DNA of 44,591 nucleotides, from positions 1 through 44,591 of the forward strand of contig RYFE02000041.1 in NCBI GenBank assembly GCA_004138175.2, written 5' to 3'. Position numbers and translations under genes: made by a program. Below, piece after piece: positions 18,573 through 26,624 of the stretch. Origin of the DNA: Chloroflexales bacterium ZM16-3 (GTDB lineage: Bacteria > Chloroflexota > Chloroflexia > Chloroflexales > Chloroflexaceae). Within the stretch, counting starts at the first letter, position 1. Every line of letters begins with the position of its first letter. The notes under the pieces are model-generated. The model made no database searches and had not been told where the DNA came from. It saw only the letters and a list, made by a program, of their open reading frames with translations.

Positions 18573-18686
18573 GCAATACGGCAGAAGTAGCGCTGTGGGA
18601 TATCTTGTCATTCTGAGCGAAGCGAAGAATCCCGGTCGGGACCCTTCGCTTCGCTCAGGGTGACAGCGTGACTTTTGCGGTATTGC
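18573..18686. repeat. 114-bp palindromic MITE, copy 3 (in the chaperonin terminator)
   Basis: Ends GCAATACGGC ... GCGGTATTGC, flanked by the perfect 8-bp repeat GTATTGAT (18565-18572 and 18687-18694). The target was the 5' arm of the terminator hairpin; the duplicated bases rebuild that arm on the right side. Confidence 0.95.
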
Positions 18687-18727
18687 GTATTGATGAATTG
18701 GCGGCTTCGCCGCCAATTCATCAATAC
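18687..18727. terminator. Bidirectional terminator between chaperonin and CpXC genes
   Basis: The arms 18687-18705 (GTATTGATGAATTGGCGGC) and 18709-18727 are perfect complements around TTC. It lies between the end of the chaperonin gene (18558) and the end of the convergent CpXC gene (18738). Confidence 0.8.
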
Positions 18728-18737
18728 AAGGATCTTG

Positions 18738-19844
18738 CTAGGCGGGCTGGCGCATGGTGCGGGCGAGCTGGCCGATCAGCTCAAGGGCGCGGGCGGGCTC
18801 CTGCTGGCCCTGGCGGCGGGCCCGCTCGATGTTCGCCCCCAGGACGACAAAGAACGCCTCGTCGATCCCGGCGCGGTTCTGCTCAAGCACCTGGTCGGGC
18901 TGCGGCGAGCTGACGATCTGGCTGAAGAGGGCCGCCGCCCGATCCAGGGCGGCGCGGGTCTGCGCCTCCTGCTCGGCCATCAGCCCCGGCAGGGCGGCGC
19001 GCAGCACGTAGAGCGCGTGGGCCGCGCTGACATCGCCCGCGTGGGCCGCCTGATCGATGCTGGCGTCGAGCAGCTGGAAGAAGCTCTGGTCGATCAGGAC
19101 ATGGCCTCTGGCGACGAGGGCGGCCCGCGCGTCGGCGTCTGTCGTCTGGAGCAGCTGGGCCAGCAGCTCCTCGCGGCTCTGGATCACCTCCAGGCCGAGC
19201 CGGGTGTCGATCGCGGCGATCGCCGCCCGGCCCTGGGAGCTGTGCTGGCCCAGGAAGGTGCGAAAGGCCAGCAGGGTCTGCGCCCTGTCCTGATCGCCCT
19301 CCATGTGCGCCGCCTGCATGTGGGCCGTCAGCAGCTCGAAGAAGGCCGGGTCGAGATCCGCGTCGTGGGCCGTGGCCTTCGCGCGCAGCGCCTCCTCGCT
19401 GGGCGACTGGAGCAGCTCATCAAGCAGCTTGCCGCGCGCGGCCTGGGTTCTCTGCACCTCGGGGGTGATCCCGTCTGCGGCCAGGATGGCCTGGATGATC
19501 GACTCGCGGGTGGCGAAGCGGTTCGGGTGGGCGAGCGAGGGTGTCAGCTGCTCTGGCGGCAGGCTGTGCTTGAGCGCGGCGACCAGCTCGCGCACGTTGG
19601 CGGCGCGGTCGGGGCCGGCGGGGGCGAAGACGTAGGCGAAGGCTTGCTCAAGGTCGTAGTAGAGCGTCGGGACGGTGGGCGTAAAGCTGGCCTTACACTC
19701 TGGACATTGCACGCGGTTGAGTCGGCCTTGGATAAAGGCAGCTTTGATGGCCAGATCATGTGCGGCGATAATCTGCCGAACGGTTGATACTGACTGATGG
19801 CCGCACTTTGGACAGCGCACCGGCCCATCTTGATGGCTGGACAT
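18738..19844 (-). CDS. CpXC-domain (zinc-binding) protein
   Basis: The N-terminal ~65 residues form a CpXC domain with two CPxC pairs, Cys11-Cys14 (RCPKCGHQSVSTVR) and Cys47-Cys50 (VQCPECKASFTPTVPTLYYD), expected to bind zinc. The remaining ~300 residues are acidic and helical, with three or four degenerate repeats of the form ...IDQSFFQLLDASIDQAAHAGD... / LDPAFFELLTAHMQAAHMEGD / IDEAFFVVLGANIERARRQG. ATG at 19844 is chosen because AAAGGAG lies 9-15 nt upstream; an earlier in-frame start at 19862 is less likely. Transcription starts from a consensus promoter with an operator-like palindrome (19885-19913). The function of CpXC proteins is not established. Its place inside the SDIMO island suggests a metal or maturation role (inference). 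Confidence 0.82.
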   Translation of the reverse strand: MSSHQDGPVRCPKCGHQSVSTVRQIIAAHDLAIKAAFIQGRLNRVQCPECKASFTPTVPTLYYDLEQAFAYVFAPAGPDRAANVRELVAALKHSLPPEQLTPSLAHPNRFATRESIIQAILAADGITPEVQRTQAARGKLLDELLQSPSEEALRAKATAHDADLDPAFFELLTAHMQAAHMEGDQDRAQTLLAFRTFLGQHSSQGRAAIAAIDTRLGLEVIQSREELLAQLLQTTDADARAALVARGHVLIDQSFFQLLDASIDQAAHAGDVSAAHALYVLRAALPGLMAEQEAQTRAALDRAAALFSQIVSSPQPDQVLEQNRAGIDEAFFVVLGANIERARRQGQQEPARALELIGQLARTMRQPA

Positions 19845-19884
19845 CGATCTGGCTCCTTTCATAAACCGACACTATCGATATGTT

Positions 19885-19913
19885 ATTATATGTTTTCCTA
19901 CATATAATGTCAA
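19885..19913 (-). promoter_or_regulatory. Consensus sigma-70 promoter with overlapping operator palindrome, upstream of the CpXC gene
   Basis: On the minus strand TTGACA (19913-19908), a 17-bp spacer and TATAAT (19890-19885) match the consensus exactly. TTATATGT and its exact complement ACATATAA (19886-19893 and 19900-19907) form an 8-bp inverted repeat filling the spacer and part of the -10 box, where a repressor dimer would block RNA polymerase. Confidence 0.75.
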
Positions 19914-19968
19914 TATCCTGTTGAAAAGTCGTTGATATTGCGTACTATCGTAATCTTATCAGGGCCGT

Positions 19969-20039
19969 AAACCTGTCAGGTGCGGCCCCTGAGGTATCAG
20001 GATGCGGTTATTTTATCACTAGCCGCACCTGACAGGTTT
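19969..20039. repeat. 17-bp perfect inverted repeat upstream of the GNAT gene
   Basis: AAACCTGTCAGGTGCGG at 19969-19985 and its exact complement at 20023-20039 enclose a 37-nt loop. It lies between the CpXC promoter and the GNAT start, so it may end transcripts, insulate the two divergent genes or fold in the GNAT leader. Confidence 0.65.
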
Positions 20040-20062
20040 TATAACTGGCGTGGGATCGCTAT

Positions 20063-21004
20063 ATGTCGGATGTAATCCTGCGAAAAATCAAATCCTCCGA
20101 GCGAGAATGTCTCTTTGATGTACTTTACGCCGAGCGAGGCTTGCCGTTCATGCTAGACTCATTCACGCAGCTCTGGGGCTCGCCCGCCGACACAGCTCCG
20201 GGCGACATGCTGGCGGTCGAGGTGGCGGGCCAGCTGGCCGGGGGCGCGGCCTACCGCATGGCCGAGGGCGAGCCGGGCCTCTGGCTGACTGGGGTCGCGG
20301 TCCTGCCCGAGCGGCGGCGGCGCGGGGTCGGCGCGCAGGCCTACCGCGCGCTGGAGGATGTGCTGCGCCGTCGGGGCACCCGCCGCCTGCTGGCGGGAGT
20401 CACCGGCGACTCGCCGGCGGGCCAGGGCTTCGCCGCGCGCCAGGGCTTTGAAGAGGTCGGCGGCACGATAACCTACCAGCTCGATAGCGCCGCCGCCGAC
20501 CGGGCGGGCTGGGGCGACCCGCAGCAGCTCGTCGCCGCGCAGGGGCTGCGCCTGGCCCGGCTCGACCGCTTCCCGCGCCGTGGCCTGGCCGAGCGGCTGC
20601 TCCCGCTCTGGAACCGCACCCGGCCCGACCAGCCCCAGCCCTGGCCGTTCGTGCCCTACTCCGCCCGCCGCCTTGAGCAGGAGATGCTGGCCCCGGATGC
20701 GGTCGCCCTGCCGCACTCCTTTGTGATCGTCACCCCCAGCAACCAGATCATCGCCCTCGCCCTGAGCGCCCAGCTCGCCGCCGACTGCCTGGCCAGCATC
20801 TACCTCGCGGTAGACCCTGAGTTCCGTGGGCGCGGGCTGGCCCTCGCCCTCAAGCGGCAGCTGATCATCCACGCGCAGGAGCAGGCCATCGCGGCGCTGC
20901 TCGCCGAGAACGATCGCCGCAACTGCGCGATGCGGGCGATCAACCAGCGGCTGGGCTACCGCCCGCTGAGCAAGCGGCTGGTCTACCAGCGGGCGCTGGA
21001 ATAG
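20063..21004 (+). CDS. GNAT-family protein with two acetyltransferase domains
   Basis: Two GNAT folds are visible. The N-terminal one has LWLTGVAVLPERRRRGVGAQ (acetyl-CoA motif A, Arg/Gly loop) followed by a GFEEVG end. The C-terminal one has LASIYLAVDPEFRGRGLALA and NRRNCAMRAINQRLGYRPL-like elements (N...M...N..LGY), the usual GNAT motif B. Total 313 aa. The substrate is unknown. The leader is weak (no strong ribosome binding site) and contains the 17-bp inverted repeat. It is followed 23 bp later by two small genes and is probably co-transcribed with them. Confidence 0.85.
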   Translation: MSDVILRKIKSSERECLFDVLYAERGLPFMLDSFTQLWGSPADTAPGDMLAVEVAGQLAGGAAYRMAEGEPGLWLTGVAVLPERRRRGVGAQAYRALEDVLRRRGTRRLLAGVTGDSPAGQGFAARQGFEEVGGTITYQLDSAAADRAGWGDPQQLVAAQGLRLARLDRFPRRGLAERLLPLWNRTRPDQPQPWPFVPYSARRLEQEMLAPDAVALPHSFVIVTPSNQIIALALSAQLAADCLASIYLAVDPEFRGRGLALALKRQLIIHAQEQAIAALLAENDRRNCAMRAINQRLGYRPLSKRLVYQRALE

Positions 21005-21027
21005 GCTGTAAAGAAGGAGAGGCATCG

Positions 21028-21336
21028 ATGCCCTACTACGACTATGAGCGAGTCCCCGAGCAGGTTGCGGACGCGGCCTTCGCCGACTTTCTGCATAAGC
21101 CGCAGCAGAAGGACATCCTCGACCTGATCCCCGAGCTGATCCGGCACTGCGACGCCTGGTGCGAGGCCAGCGACGCGTATAGCGAGCGGGATCAGCGCGT
21201 GGCCGTGCTGCTGCGGCTCCAGACCTACATCCACACGACCTATGCGGCCGAGCTGTCGCGGCTGATGAAGGACAACATCCGCCAGTATCAGCAGCGCGAG
21301 GAGATTATGTCCTACCTGTACGAGCGGAGGAACTGA
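21028..21336 (+). CDS. Unknown 102-aa protein inside the SDIMO island
   Basis: No family is recognised. It is a small, mostly helical, Tyr- and acid-rich protein, with HCDAWCEASDAYSERDQRVA and a C-terminal amphipathic helix (LSRLMKDNIRQYQQREEIMS). A good ribosome binding site (AAGGAG) lies upstream of the ATG. The gene sits tightly between the GNAT gene and the 71-aa gene in the same direction, so it is likely one unit with them. Confidence 0.7.
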   Translation: MPYYDYERVPEQVADAAFADFLHKPQQKDILDLIPELIRHCDAWCEASDAYSERDQRVAVLLRLQTYIHTTYAAELSRLMKDNIRQYQQREEIMSYLYERRN

Positions 21337-21338
21337 AC

Positions 21339-21554
21339 ATGCAGACGATCCAGGTTCGGAGCGACGCGGACGGCCCGTGGGCCTCGGTCAGCCTGCTCCC
21401 CGGCGAGCGCGAGGGCTGGGTCGAGGTCGAGGATGGCGGCGAGGCGCGCTGGGTGCGGCTAGAGGACGTCCACCCGGCCGACCGGGTCGCCCTCGCCTTC
21501 GAGCGCCAGGCCCGCCAGCGCTACCAGTGGGTGCCGAAGGATGATCTGGGGTGA
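21339..21554 (+). CDS. Unknown 71-aa protein inside the SDIMO island
   Basis: A small acidic protein of probable beta-strand character (WASVSLLPGEREGWVEVEDG, ARWVRLEDVHPADRVALAF). No family is recognised. The ribosome binding site GGAGG lies in the end of the preceding gene; the ATG begins 3 bp after that gene's stop, which indicates coupled translation. Its own stop codon lies inside the arm of a large palindrome shared with the convergent regulator gene. Confidence 0.65.
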   Translation: MQTIQVRSDADGPWASVSLLPGEREGWVEVEDGGEARWVRLEDVHPADRVALAFERQARQRYQWVPKDDLG

Positions 21555-21574
21555 TCAAGGTAAAAGGTAAAAGA

Positions 21575-21688
21575 GCAATACCGCAAAACTCGCCCTGTCA
21601 CGCTGAGCGAAGCGAAGCGTCCCGGCCGGGATTCTTCGCTGCGCTCAGAATGACAGAACACTTCACAGGGTTCCTTCTGCGGTATTGC
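21575..21688. repeat. 114-bp palindromic MITE, copy 4
   Basis: GCAATACCGC ... GCGGTATTGC. Inserted in the 5' arm of the palindrome. The flanks GGTAAAAG(A) and GGTAAAAG are nearly identical but offset by one base, so the target duplication is blurred by the local heptamer repeat. Confidence 0.9.
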
Positions 21689-21723
21689 GGTAAAAGGTAA
21701 AAGGTAAAATTTTACCTTTTACC

Positions 21724-21837
21724 GCAATAGAGCATAAGTAACGCTGTCACCCTGAGCGAAGCGAAGGGTCCCGGCCGGGATTCTTCGCTTCGCTCAGAAT
21801 GACAGGACGCCTCACAGCGTTACTTCTGCGGTATTGC
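21724..21837. repeat. 114-bp palindromic MITE, copy 5
   Basis: GCAATAGAGC ... GCGGTATTGC; flanks CTTTTACC (21716-21723) and CTTTTACG (21838-21845) match at 7 of 8 positions. Its internal order is inverted with respect to copies 1-3. Confidence 0.92.
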
Positions 21838-21844
21838 CTTTTAC

Positions 21845-21959
21845 GCAGTAGAGCAAAAGGAACGCTGTCACCCTGAGCGAAGCGAAGGGTCCCGGTCGGG
21901 ATTCTTCGCTTCGCTCAGAATGACAGGTAAACGTCACAGCGTTCCTTTTGCGGTACTGC
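21845..21959. repeat. 115-bp palindromic MITE, copy 6
   Basis: GCAGTAGAGC ... GCGGTACTGC with perfect 8-bp flanks CCTTTTAC (21837-21844 and 21960-21967). Both ends carry matched changes from the usual GCAATA/TATTGC (GCAGTA/TACTGC), so pairing of the ends is kept. Confidence 0.92.
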
Positions 21960-21986
21960 CCTTTTACCTTTTGCCTTTTACCTTGA

Positions 21987-24900
21987 TCACCCCGGGTAGC
22001 CGTGCAGCGAGCGCAGGACGGTGACGCTGCTGGAGAGCGGCAGGCTCTCCCAGATCTCCATGATCTCGCGGTTCCAGGGCAGGTCGCTCAGGAAGCGCTC
22101 GCGGATCAGCGCGTAGTCCGTCCGCGCCGCGTAGAGCTCGGCGAGCCCCCTGGCCTGGGCCTGGACGATCGTGTAGGCGTGGACCAGGGCGTCCTGGGCC
22201 TCCTCCATCTCGCCCTGGGCGAGCAGCACGTGGTACTGGTTCAGGTAGACGCGCTGAGGCGCGAGCATGTTCTGCTCGTACCGGCTCAGCCAGATCACGG
22301 CGTGGGCCGAGCAGTGCAGGGCCTCGGCCAGCTGACGCAGGGCCAGGTGCGCCATCGCCCGCTGCGAGCGGGCCTCGATGGCCCGGCCCGAGTAGTAGCT
22401 GCCGCAGAGCGCCTCGGCCTGCTTATAGTGGGTGATGGCGCGCTCCGCCTCGCCGCGCAGCAGGCACAGGTTGCCCATGCAGCACTGGACATCGGCCATG
22501 CGCAAGGTCTGCCCCATGCCCTGGTTGATCGCCCAGGCCCGCTCGTACTGGGCCTGGGCCTGTGCGAGCCGACCGCCCAGCATGTGGATGTAGCCCTGGA
22601 TCTGGAGCCCGGTCGACGCGCCCGAGTCGAAGCCGATCAGCTCGCAGAGGGCCAGCGCCTCCTGGCTGAGCCGCTGGGCCTCCTCTAGGCCGCCGAGGAA
22701 CAGGTGCATCTGGGCGATCGCGTTGTACGACCAGATCAGCGCGTCCTGATAGCCGCGCGTCTCGGCGTAGCTCTTCGCCTGGCAGAAGTGGGTCTGGGCC
22801 TGGGCGTAGCGGTTGTGGAGCAGGTGGATCGTGCCCATGCGGATGAGGCAGAAGGCGGCCAGGCGGGTCTGCTCAAGGTGCGAGAAGCTGATCAGCGCCG
22901 CCTCGTAGTGGCTCAGGGCCTGCTCGAAGTTGGCCATATCGCGCTCGCAGTCGGCCAGGGCCTGGAGGAAGTTGCCCTCGGCCAGCGGCTGGCCGAGCAG
23001 GCGGGCCAGCCGCAGCCCCTCCTGGGCCAGCTGGCGGCGCTGATCCAGATCGGTCGTCTGCTCCAGGCGGGCGATCTGCTGCTCGATCACCTGGAGCCGA
23101 TCCTGGTCATCGCCCCAGTGGCTTACCTCGTGCAGCACAATCTCCAGGGTCGGCGGCTCGGCCTGGATCTGGCCGAGCATGCGGCTCACCTCGGCCTGGC
23201 TGAGCAGGAGCCGCCAGCGCTGACGCCATGCCTCGGTGGGCAGCGCGGTGTCCGTCAGGCTGTAGAGCCGCTCCCAGTAGGAGAGCGCGCGCCGGTAGCG
23301 CTCTTGGGCCAGCGGCAGGGCGTAGACAGTCTGGGCCTGCTGGCCGGCCTGCTGGAGGTAGCGCAGCGCCTTCTGCGGGCGGTAGCCGTAGTGGTAGTGG
23401 TGGGCCAGCCACTCGACCACCTGGTCGATCTGGCCGGCGTAGACCAGCTCCAGGGCGTCGCCCAGCTTGGTGTGCATGATCTGTCGGCGGGCCTGGCTGA
23501 GGTCGGCGTAGACCACGGCGCGGATCAGGTCGTGGCTAAAGTCGTAGTGGCACTCGCCACGGGCCAGGGCCACATCGGCCCATGCCCCCTGCTCGCCGCT
23601 CAGCACCTCCTTCATCAGGTGGCGGGCCAGCCAGTCGTCCAGGCAGCTGAGCACGTGCTCGGGCGAGTCGCCGCTGGCGGCCTGGAGCAGCCTGGCCTCG
23701 AAGGGGCGGCCGATCACGGCCGCCAGCGCGAGCAGGCTGCGGCTCGCGGGGGCGAGTCGGGCCACCCGCCGCCTGATCCGCGCCTGGACCTCGTCGGAGA
23801 TCAGCTCCTCCTGGTCGAGCGGGGCGGCCTTCAGCGCCCACGGCCCCTCGGCGGTGGGCTGGAGCCAGCCGTGCTCGTGCATCTCATTCAGGGCCTCGAA
23901 GAGCATGAAGGGGTTGCCCTCGCTCAGCCGGTACAGGAAGCCGGCCAGCCGGTCGCTATCGGCGGCCAGGGCAATGCTCTGGGCCATCTGCTGCACGGTC
24001 TCCTTCGAGAGCCGGTCTAGCTCCAGCTCCTCGTTGAAGCCGTCGTTGAGCAGGGGCCGGTCGAGGGCCACCAGCGCATGGTCATTCACAACCTCGCCCG
24101 GGCGGTAGGCACCGACGATCAGCAGCGGGCTGCCCGTCAGCCGGCGCAGCAGGTAGCCGAGCATATCCAGCGTGTCGCTATCGGCCCAGTGCAGATCGTC
24201 GAGGAAGAAGAGGGTCGGCTGGGCGAGGGTGAGGGCCTGGAGGAAGTGACTGACCGCCTCGAAGAGCCGGTAGCGGTCGGTGCTCTGGCCGGTGGAGGGC
24301 GAGGGCGGCAGGTGGACGTAGCGCTGGCGCACCTCCGGCAGTAGCTGGGCCAGCTCGACCAGCCACGCCTCGCTCAGCGGCAGGTCGCGGGCATCATGGC
24401 GGGCGATCTGCTGCTGGAGGGCGGCGGCGATCGGCTGGTAGGGCACCGGGCCAGAGAACTCGTAGCAGCGCCCGCGCAGCACCAGCCCGCCCTGGGACAG
24501 CACCAGGTGTCCCAGCTCCTCGGCGAGGCGGGTCTTGCCCACGCCGGCCTCGCCGCGGATCAGCACCAGCCGGCTGCGCCCGCGGCGGGCGATATCCCAG
24601 CGCTCGACCAGCCACGCGTACTCGCTGTGCCGCCCGAAGAGCGGGAAGGCCAGGGCGCTAACCTCGGGGACGAGCTTGGTGGGGTTGTCCTCGGGGGCCA
24701 GCTCCAGCTCGCCCGCGCGGATGCGCTCCATGAGCGCCACGGTCTGCGGCTCGGGCTCAAGGTCGAGCTCGGCGGCCAGGATCTGGCAGCACTGCTGGTA
24801 GTGGGCCAGGGCCGCGTTGCGCCGCCCGGCCAGGGCCAGCAGGCGCATCATCTGGCGGTGGGCCTCCTCGCGCCAGGGCTCCATGTCGAGCAGGCGGCGC

Positions 24901-25454
24901 GTCGTGGTGATCGCCTCGGGCAGGTAGTGGTAGCTGGCGTAGTAGGTGCCCAGGTGGATCAGGCAGCGCACCGCGAGGTCGTGGAGGGTCGTCCGCTGCT
25001 GCTGGAGCCACTCTTGGAAGAACGGGGCCTCGCCCACCTCGAAGCTGGCCAGAAAATCCCCCCGGTACAGATCGACCGCCTGCTGGAGCTTGGCGATCAC
25101 CTCGGGCGCGTGGGGCTTGGGGTGCGCGTCGGCCGCGTGGAACAGCTCGCGGAACGCGCTCACATCGCTCCAGATGGCCGGGCGCTCCTGAAAGGTGATG
25201 TTCAGCCGGTCGCCGCTGACGATCTCCTCGCCGAGCACCTGCCGTAGGTTCCAGAGGGCGTAGCGCAGGTTTCCTAGCGCCTTCTCCTCCGACCACTCCG
25301 ACCAGAGCAGGTTGGCGAGGTAGGTGCGGCGATACTGGCCGGGCGCGAGGGCCAGGAAGTAGAGCAGAGCCTCAACTTTACGGCTCTTGAACGGGCTCGG
25401 GACCTCATCTATATGCTGGATGATCGGCGGGCCAAAGAGTTGGAGACGTACCAT
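21987..25454 (-). CDS. Giant BTAD-AAA-TPR transcriptional activator
   Basis: In order: an OmpR-like winged helix (from MVRLQLFGPP; SRKVEALLYFLAL ... LWSE.SEEKALGNLRYALWNLRQ), a BTAD domain (about 120-270, with EAHRQMMRLLALAGRRNAAL), a STAND-type ATPase with Walker A GEAGVGKTRL (about 315-325) and Walker B LFFLDDLHWAD, then about 500 residues of TPR repeats (GNPFMLFEAL, NRYAQAQTHFCQAKSYAETRG). No C-terminal LuxR HTH, so DNA binding is N-terminal as in SARP/AfsR-like proteins. ATG at 25454 is chosen because the wHTH domain starts there; an earlier start at 25526 would read through a hairpin. It is the last gene of the minus-strand amidohydrolase-DUF59-ADH-regulator operon, so it probably controls the SDIMO island. 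Confidence 0.88.
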   Translation of the reverse strand: MVRLQLFGPPIIQHIDEVPSPFKSRKVEALLYFLALAPGQYRRTYLANLLWSEWSEEKALGNLRYALWNLRQVLGEEIVSGDRLNITFQERPAIWSDVSAFRELFHAADAHPKPHAPEVIAKLQQAVDLYRGDFLASFEVGEAPFFQEWLQQQRTTLHDLAVRCLIHLGTYYASYHYLPEAITTTRRLLDMEPWREEAHRQMMRLLALAGRRNAALAHYQQCCQILAAELDLEPEPQTVALMERIRAGELELAPEDNPTKLVPEVSALAFPLFGRHSEYAWLVERWDIARRGRSRLVLIRGEAGVGKTRLAEELGHLVLSQGGLVLRGRCYEFSGPVPYQPIAAALQQQIARHDARDLPLSEAWLVELAQLLPEVRQRYVHLPPSPSTGQSTDRYRLFEAVSHFLQALTLAQPTLFFLDDLHWADSDTLDMLGYLLRRLTGSPLLIVGAYRPGEVVNDHALVALDRPLLNDGFNEELELDRLSKETVQQMAQSIALAADSDRLAGFLYRLSEGNPFMLFEALNEMHEHGWLQPTAEGPWALKAAPLDQEELISDEVQARIRRRVARLAPASRSLLALAAVIGRPFEARLLQAASGDSPEHVLSCLDDWLARHLMKEVLSGEQGAWADVALARGECHYDFSHDLIRAVVYADLSQARRQIMHTKLGDALELVYAGQIDQVVEWLAHHYHYGYRPQKALRYLQQAGQQAQTVYALPLAQERYRRALSYWERLYSLTDTALPTEAWRQRWRLLLSQAEVSRMLGQIQAEPPTLEIVLHEVSHWGDDQDRLQVIEQQIARLEQTTDLDQRRQLAQEGLRLARLLGQPLAEGNFLQALADCERDMANFEQALSHYEAALISFSHLEQTRLAAFCLIRMGTIHLLHNRYAQAQTHFCQAKSYAETRGYQDALIWSYNAIAQMHLFLGGLEEAQRLSQEALALCELIGFDSGASTGLQIQGYIHMLGGRLAQAQAQYERAWAINQGMGQTLRMADVQCCMGNLCLLRGEAERAITHYKQAEALCGSYYSGRAIEARSQRAMAHLALRQLAEALHCSAHAVIWLSRYEQNMLAPQRVYLNQYHVLLAQGEMEEAQDALVHAYTIVQAQARGLAELYAARTDYALIRERFLSDLPWNREIMEIWESLPLSSSVTVLRSLHGYPG

Positions 25455-25473
25455 CAGTCGATGTACCTCCAAA

Positions 25474-25536
25474 CCCCGTATCGATGCGGCGGAGATTGCC
25501 AGCGAAGCTGGCAATTGCCGCCGCATCGATACGGGG
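25474..25536. terminator. Long hairpin between alcohol dehydrogenase and regulator genes
   Basis: Arms of about 30 nt (CCCCGTATCGATGCGGCGG..TTGCCAGC) pair with one 3-nt mismatch around GAA. There is no T-tract. It lies between the ADH stop (25566) and the regulator start (25454), where it could lower read-through into the regulator. Confidence 0.7.
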
Positions 25537-25565
25537 TTCCGGGAGCCTACGGCGCCGAACCCGCA

Positions 25566-26609
25566 TCACGGCACGATCACGCCGCGCCCGACGATCTGGC
25601 GATTCTTGAAGTCGCGGATGGCCGTATTGATGTCCTTGAGCGCGTACTGCTGGGCGTGGAGCTTCACCCGGCCCTCGGCGTTCAGCTCCATCAGCTCCAC
25701 CAGCTCGGTGTAGTTGCCCACCAGGCTGCCGGCGATGGCGATCTCGCTGATCACCATATGCACGGTCGGCACGTGTACCTCGCCGCCGTAGCCGACGATA
25801 TAGTGGGTGCCGCCCTGGCGCAGCATCTGCCAGGAGATCTGCTCGGCGCCCAGCTCACCCACGAAGTCGATCACGGCGTGGGCGCCGCCCCTGGTCAGCT
25901 CCTTCACCTCCTGTACCACATTGTCGCCGCCGTCGAGCACGTGGTGCGCGCCCAGGTCCTTGGCCAGCTTGCGCGCCGCCGGGCTGCGGTCCACGGCGAT
26001 CGTGCGCGCCCCGCACAGCTCGTGGAGCGACTGGAGCGCCACGTGGCCCAGCCCGCCCACGCCGAGGACGACGCAGTACTGGCCGGGCATCAGCTGGCGC
26101 GCGGCCTTCTTGGCCACCCGGTAGGCGGTGATCCCGGCGTCGGCCAGCGGGGCCACCTCCATCGGAGCCACGTTCGGGTTGAGCTTGATCAGCGCGCGCT
26201 CGTTGGTCAGCAGGTACTCGGCAAAGCCGCCGTCGCTGTTCAGGCCGGGGAAGCTCGACGACTCGCAGTACATGTCCTCGCCGCGCCGGCAGCCCAGGCA
26301 GACCCCGCAGGTGCGCAGGGGGTGGCAGATCACCGCGTCGCCGCGCTTGACTGAGGTGACGCCGGGGCCGACATCCTCGACCCAGCCGGCGTTCTCGTGG
26401 CCGAGGATGTAGGGCAGCAGGGTGCGCTGCGGGTCCTGGATGTCCTTCCAGACACCCTCAATGATGTGCAGGTCGGTGCGGCAGAGCCCGGCCGCGCCGA
26501 CGCGCACGATCACGTCGCCGGGGCGGCTAACCTGTGGGACGGGCCGATCCTCGACCACTAGGTCGATGTTCATGTGCTCGTCATATGAGTAGAGGCGCGC
26601 TGCTCTCAT
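25566..26609 (-). CDS. Zinc-dependent NAD(P)-linked alcohol dehydrogenase (MDR family)
   Basis: It oxidises the alcohol made by the monooxygenase (inference from context; 2-propanol or a primary alcohol are both possible). Catalytic zinc ligands are Cys43, His71 and Glu72 (LGHENAG), with Asp157 in PLADAG as in many secondary-alcohol enzymes. The structural zinc is held by Cys101, Cys104, Cys107 and Cys115 (CGVCLGCRRGEDMYC). The Rossmann motif GVGGLG is at 183-188. 347 aa, standard. Ribosome binding site GAAAGGAG before ATG. Third gene of the minus operon, 15 bp after the DUF59 gene, matching the ADH gene of prm/mim clusters. Confidence 0.92.
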   Translation of the reverse strand: MRAARLYSYDEHMNIDLVVEDRPVPQVSRPGDVIVRVGAAGLCRTDLHIIEGVWKDIQDPQRTLLPYILGHENAGWVEDVGPGVTSVKRGDAVICHPLRTCGVCLGCRRGEDMYCESSSFPGLNSDGGFAEYLLTNERALIKLNPNVAPMEVAPLADAGITAYRVAKKAARQLMPGQYCVVLGVGGLGHVALQSLHELCGARTIAVDRSPAARKLAKDLGAHHVLDGGDNVVQEVKELTRGGAHAVIDFVGELGAEQISWQMLRQGGTHYIVGYGGEVHVPTVHMVISEIAIAGSLVGNYTELVELMELNAEGRVKLHAQQYALKDINTAIRDFKNRQIVGRGVIVP

Positions 26610-26624
26610 CGCAAGTGCTCCTTT

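Larger units (their letters stand above)
21548..21993. terminator. Large bidirectional palindrome split by three MITEs
   Basis: The outer arms 21548-21567 (GGGGTGATCAAGGTAAAAGG) and 21974-21993 are exact complements and contain the stop codons of both convergent genes (21552-21554 and 21987-21989). The inner arms are made of GGTAAAA heptamers, and the tip (about 21689-21723) is the palindrome GGTAAAA-GGTAAAA-TTTTACC-TTTTACC. Three MITEs lie inside the former hairpin. Confidence 0.8.
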
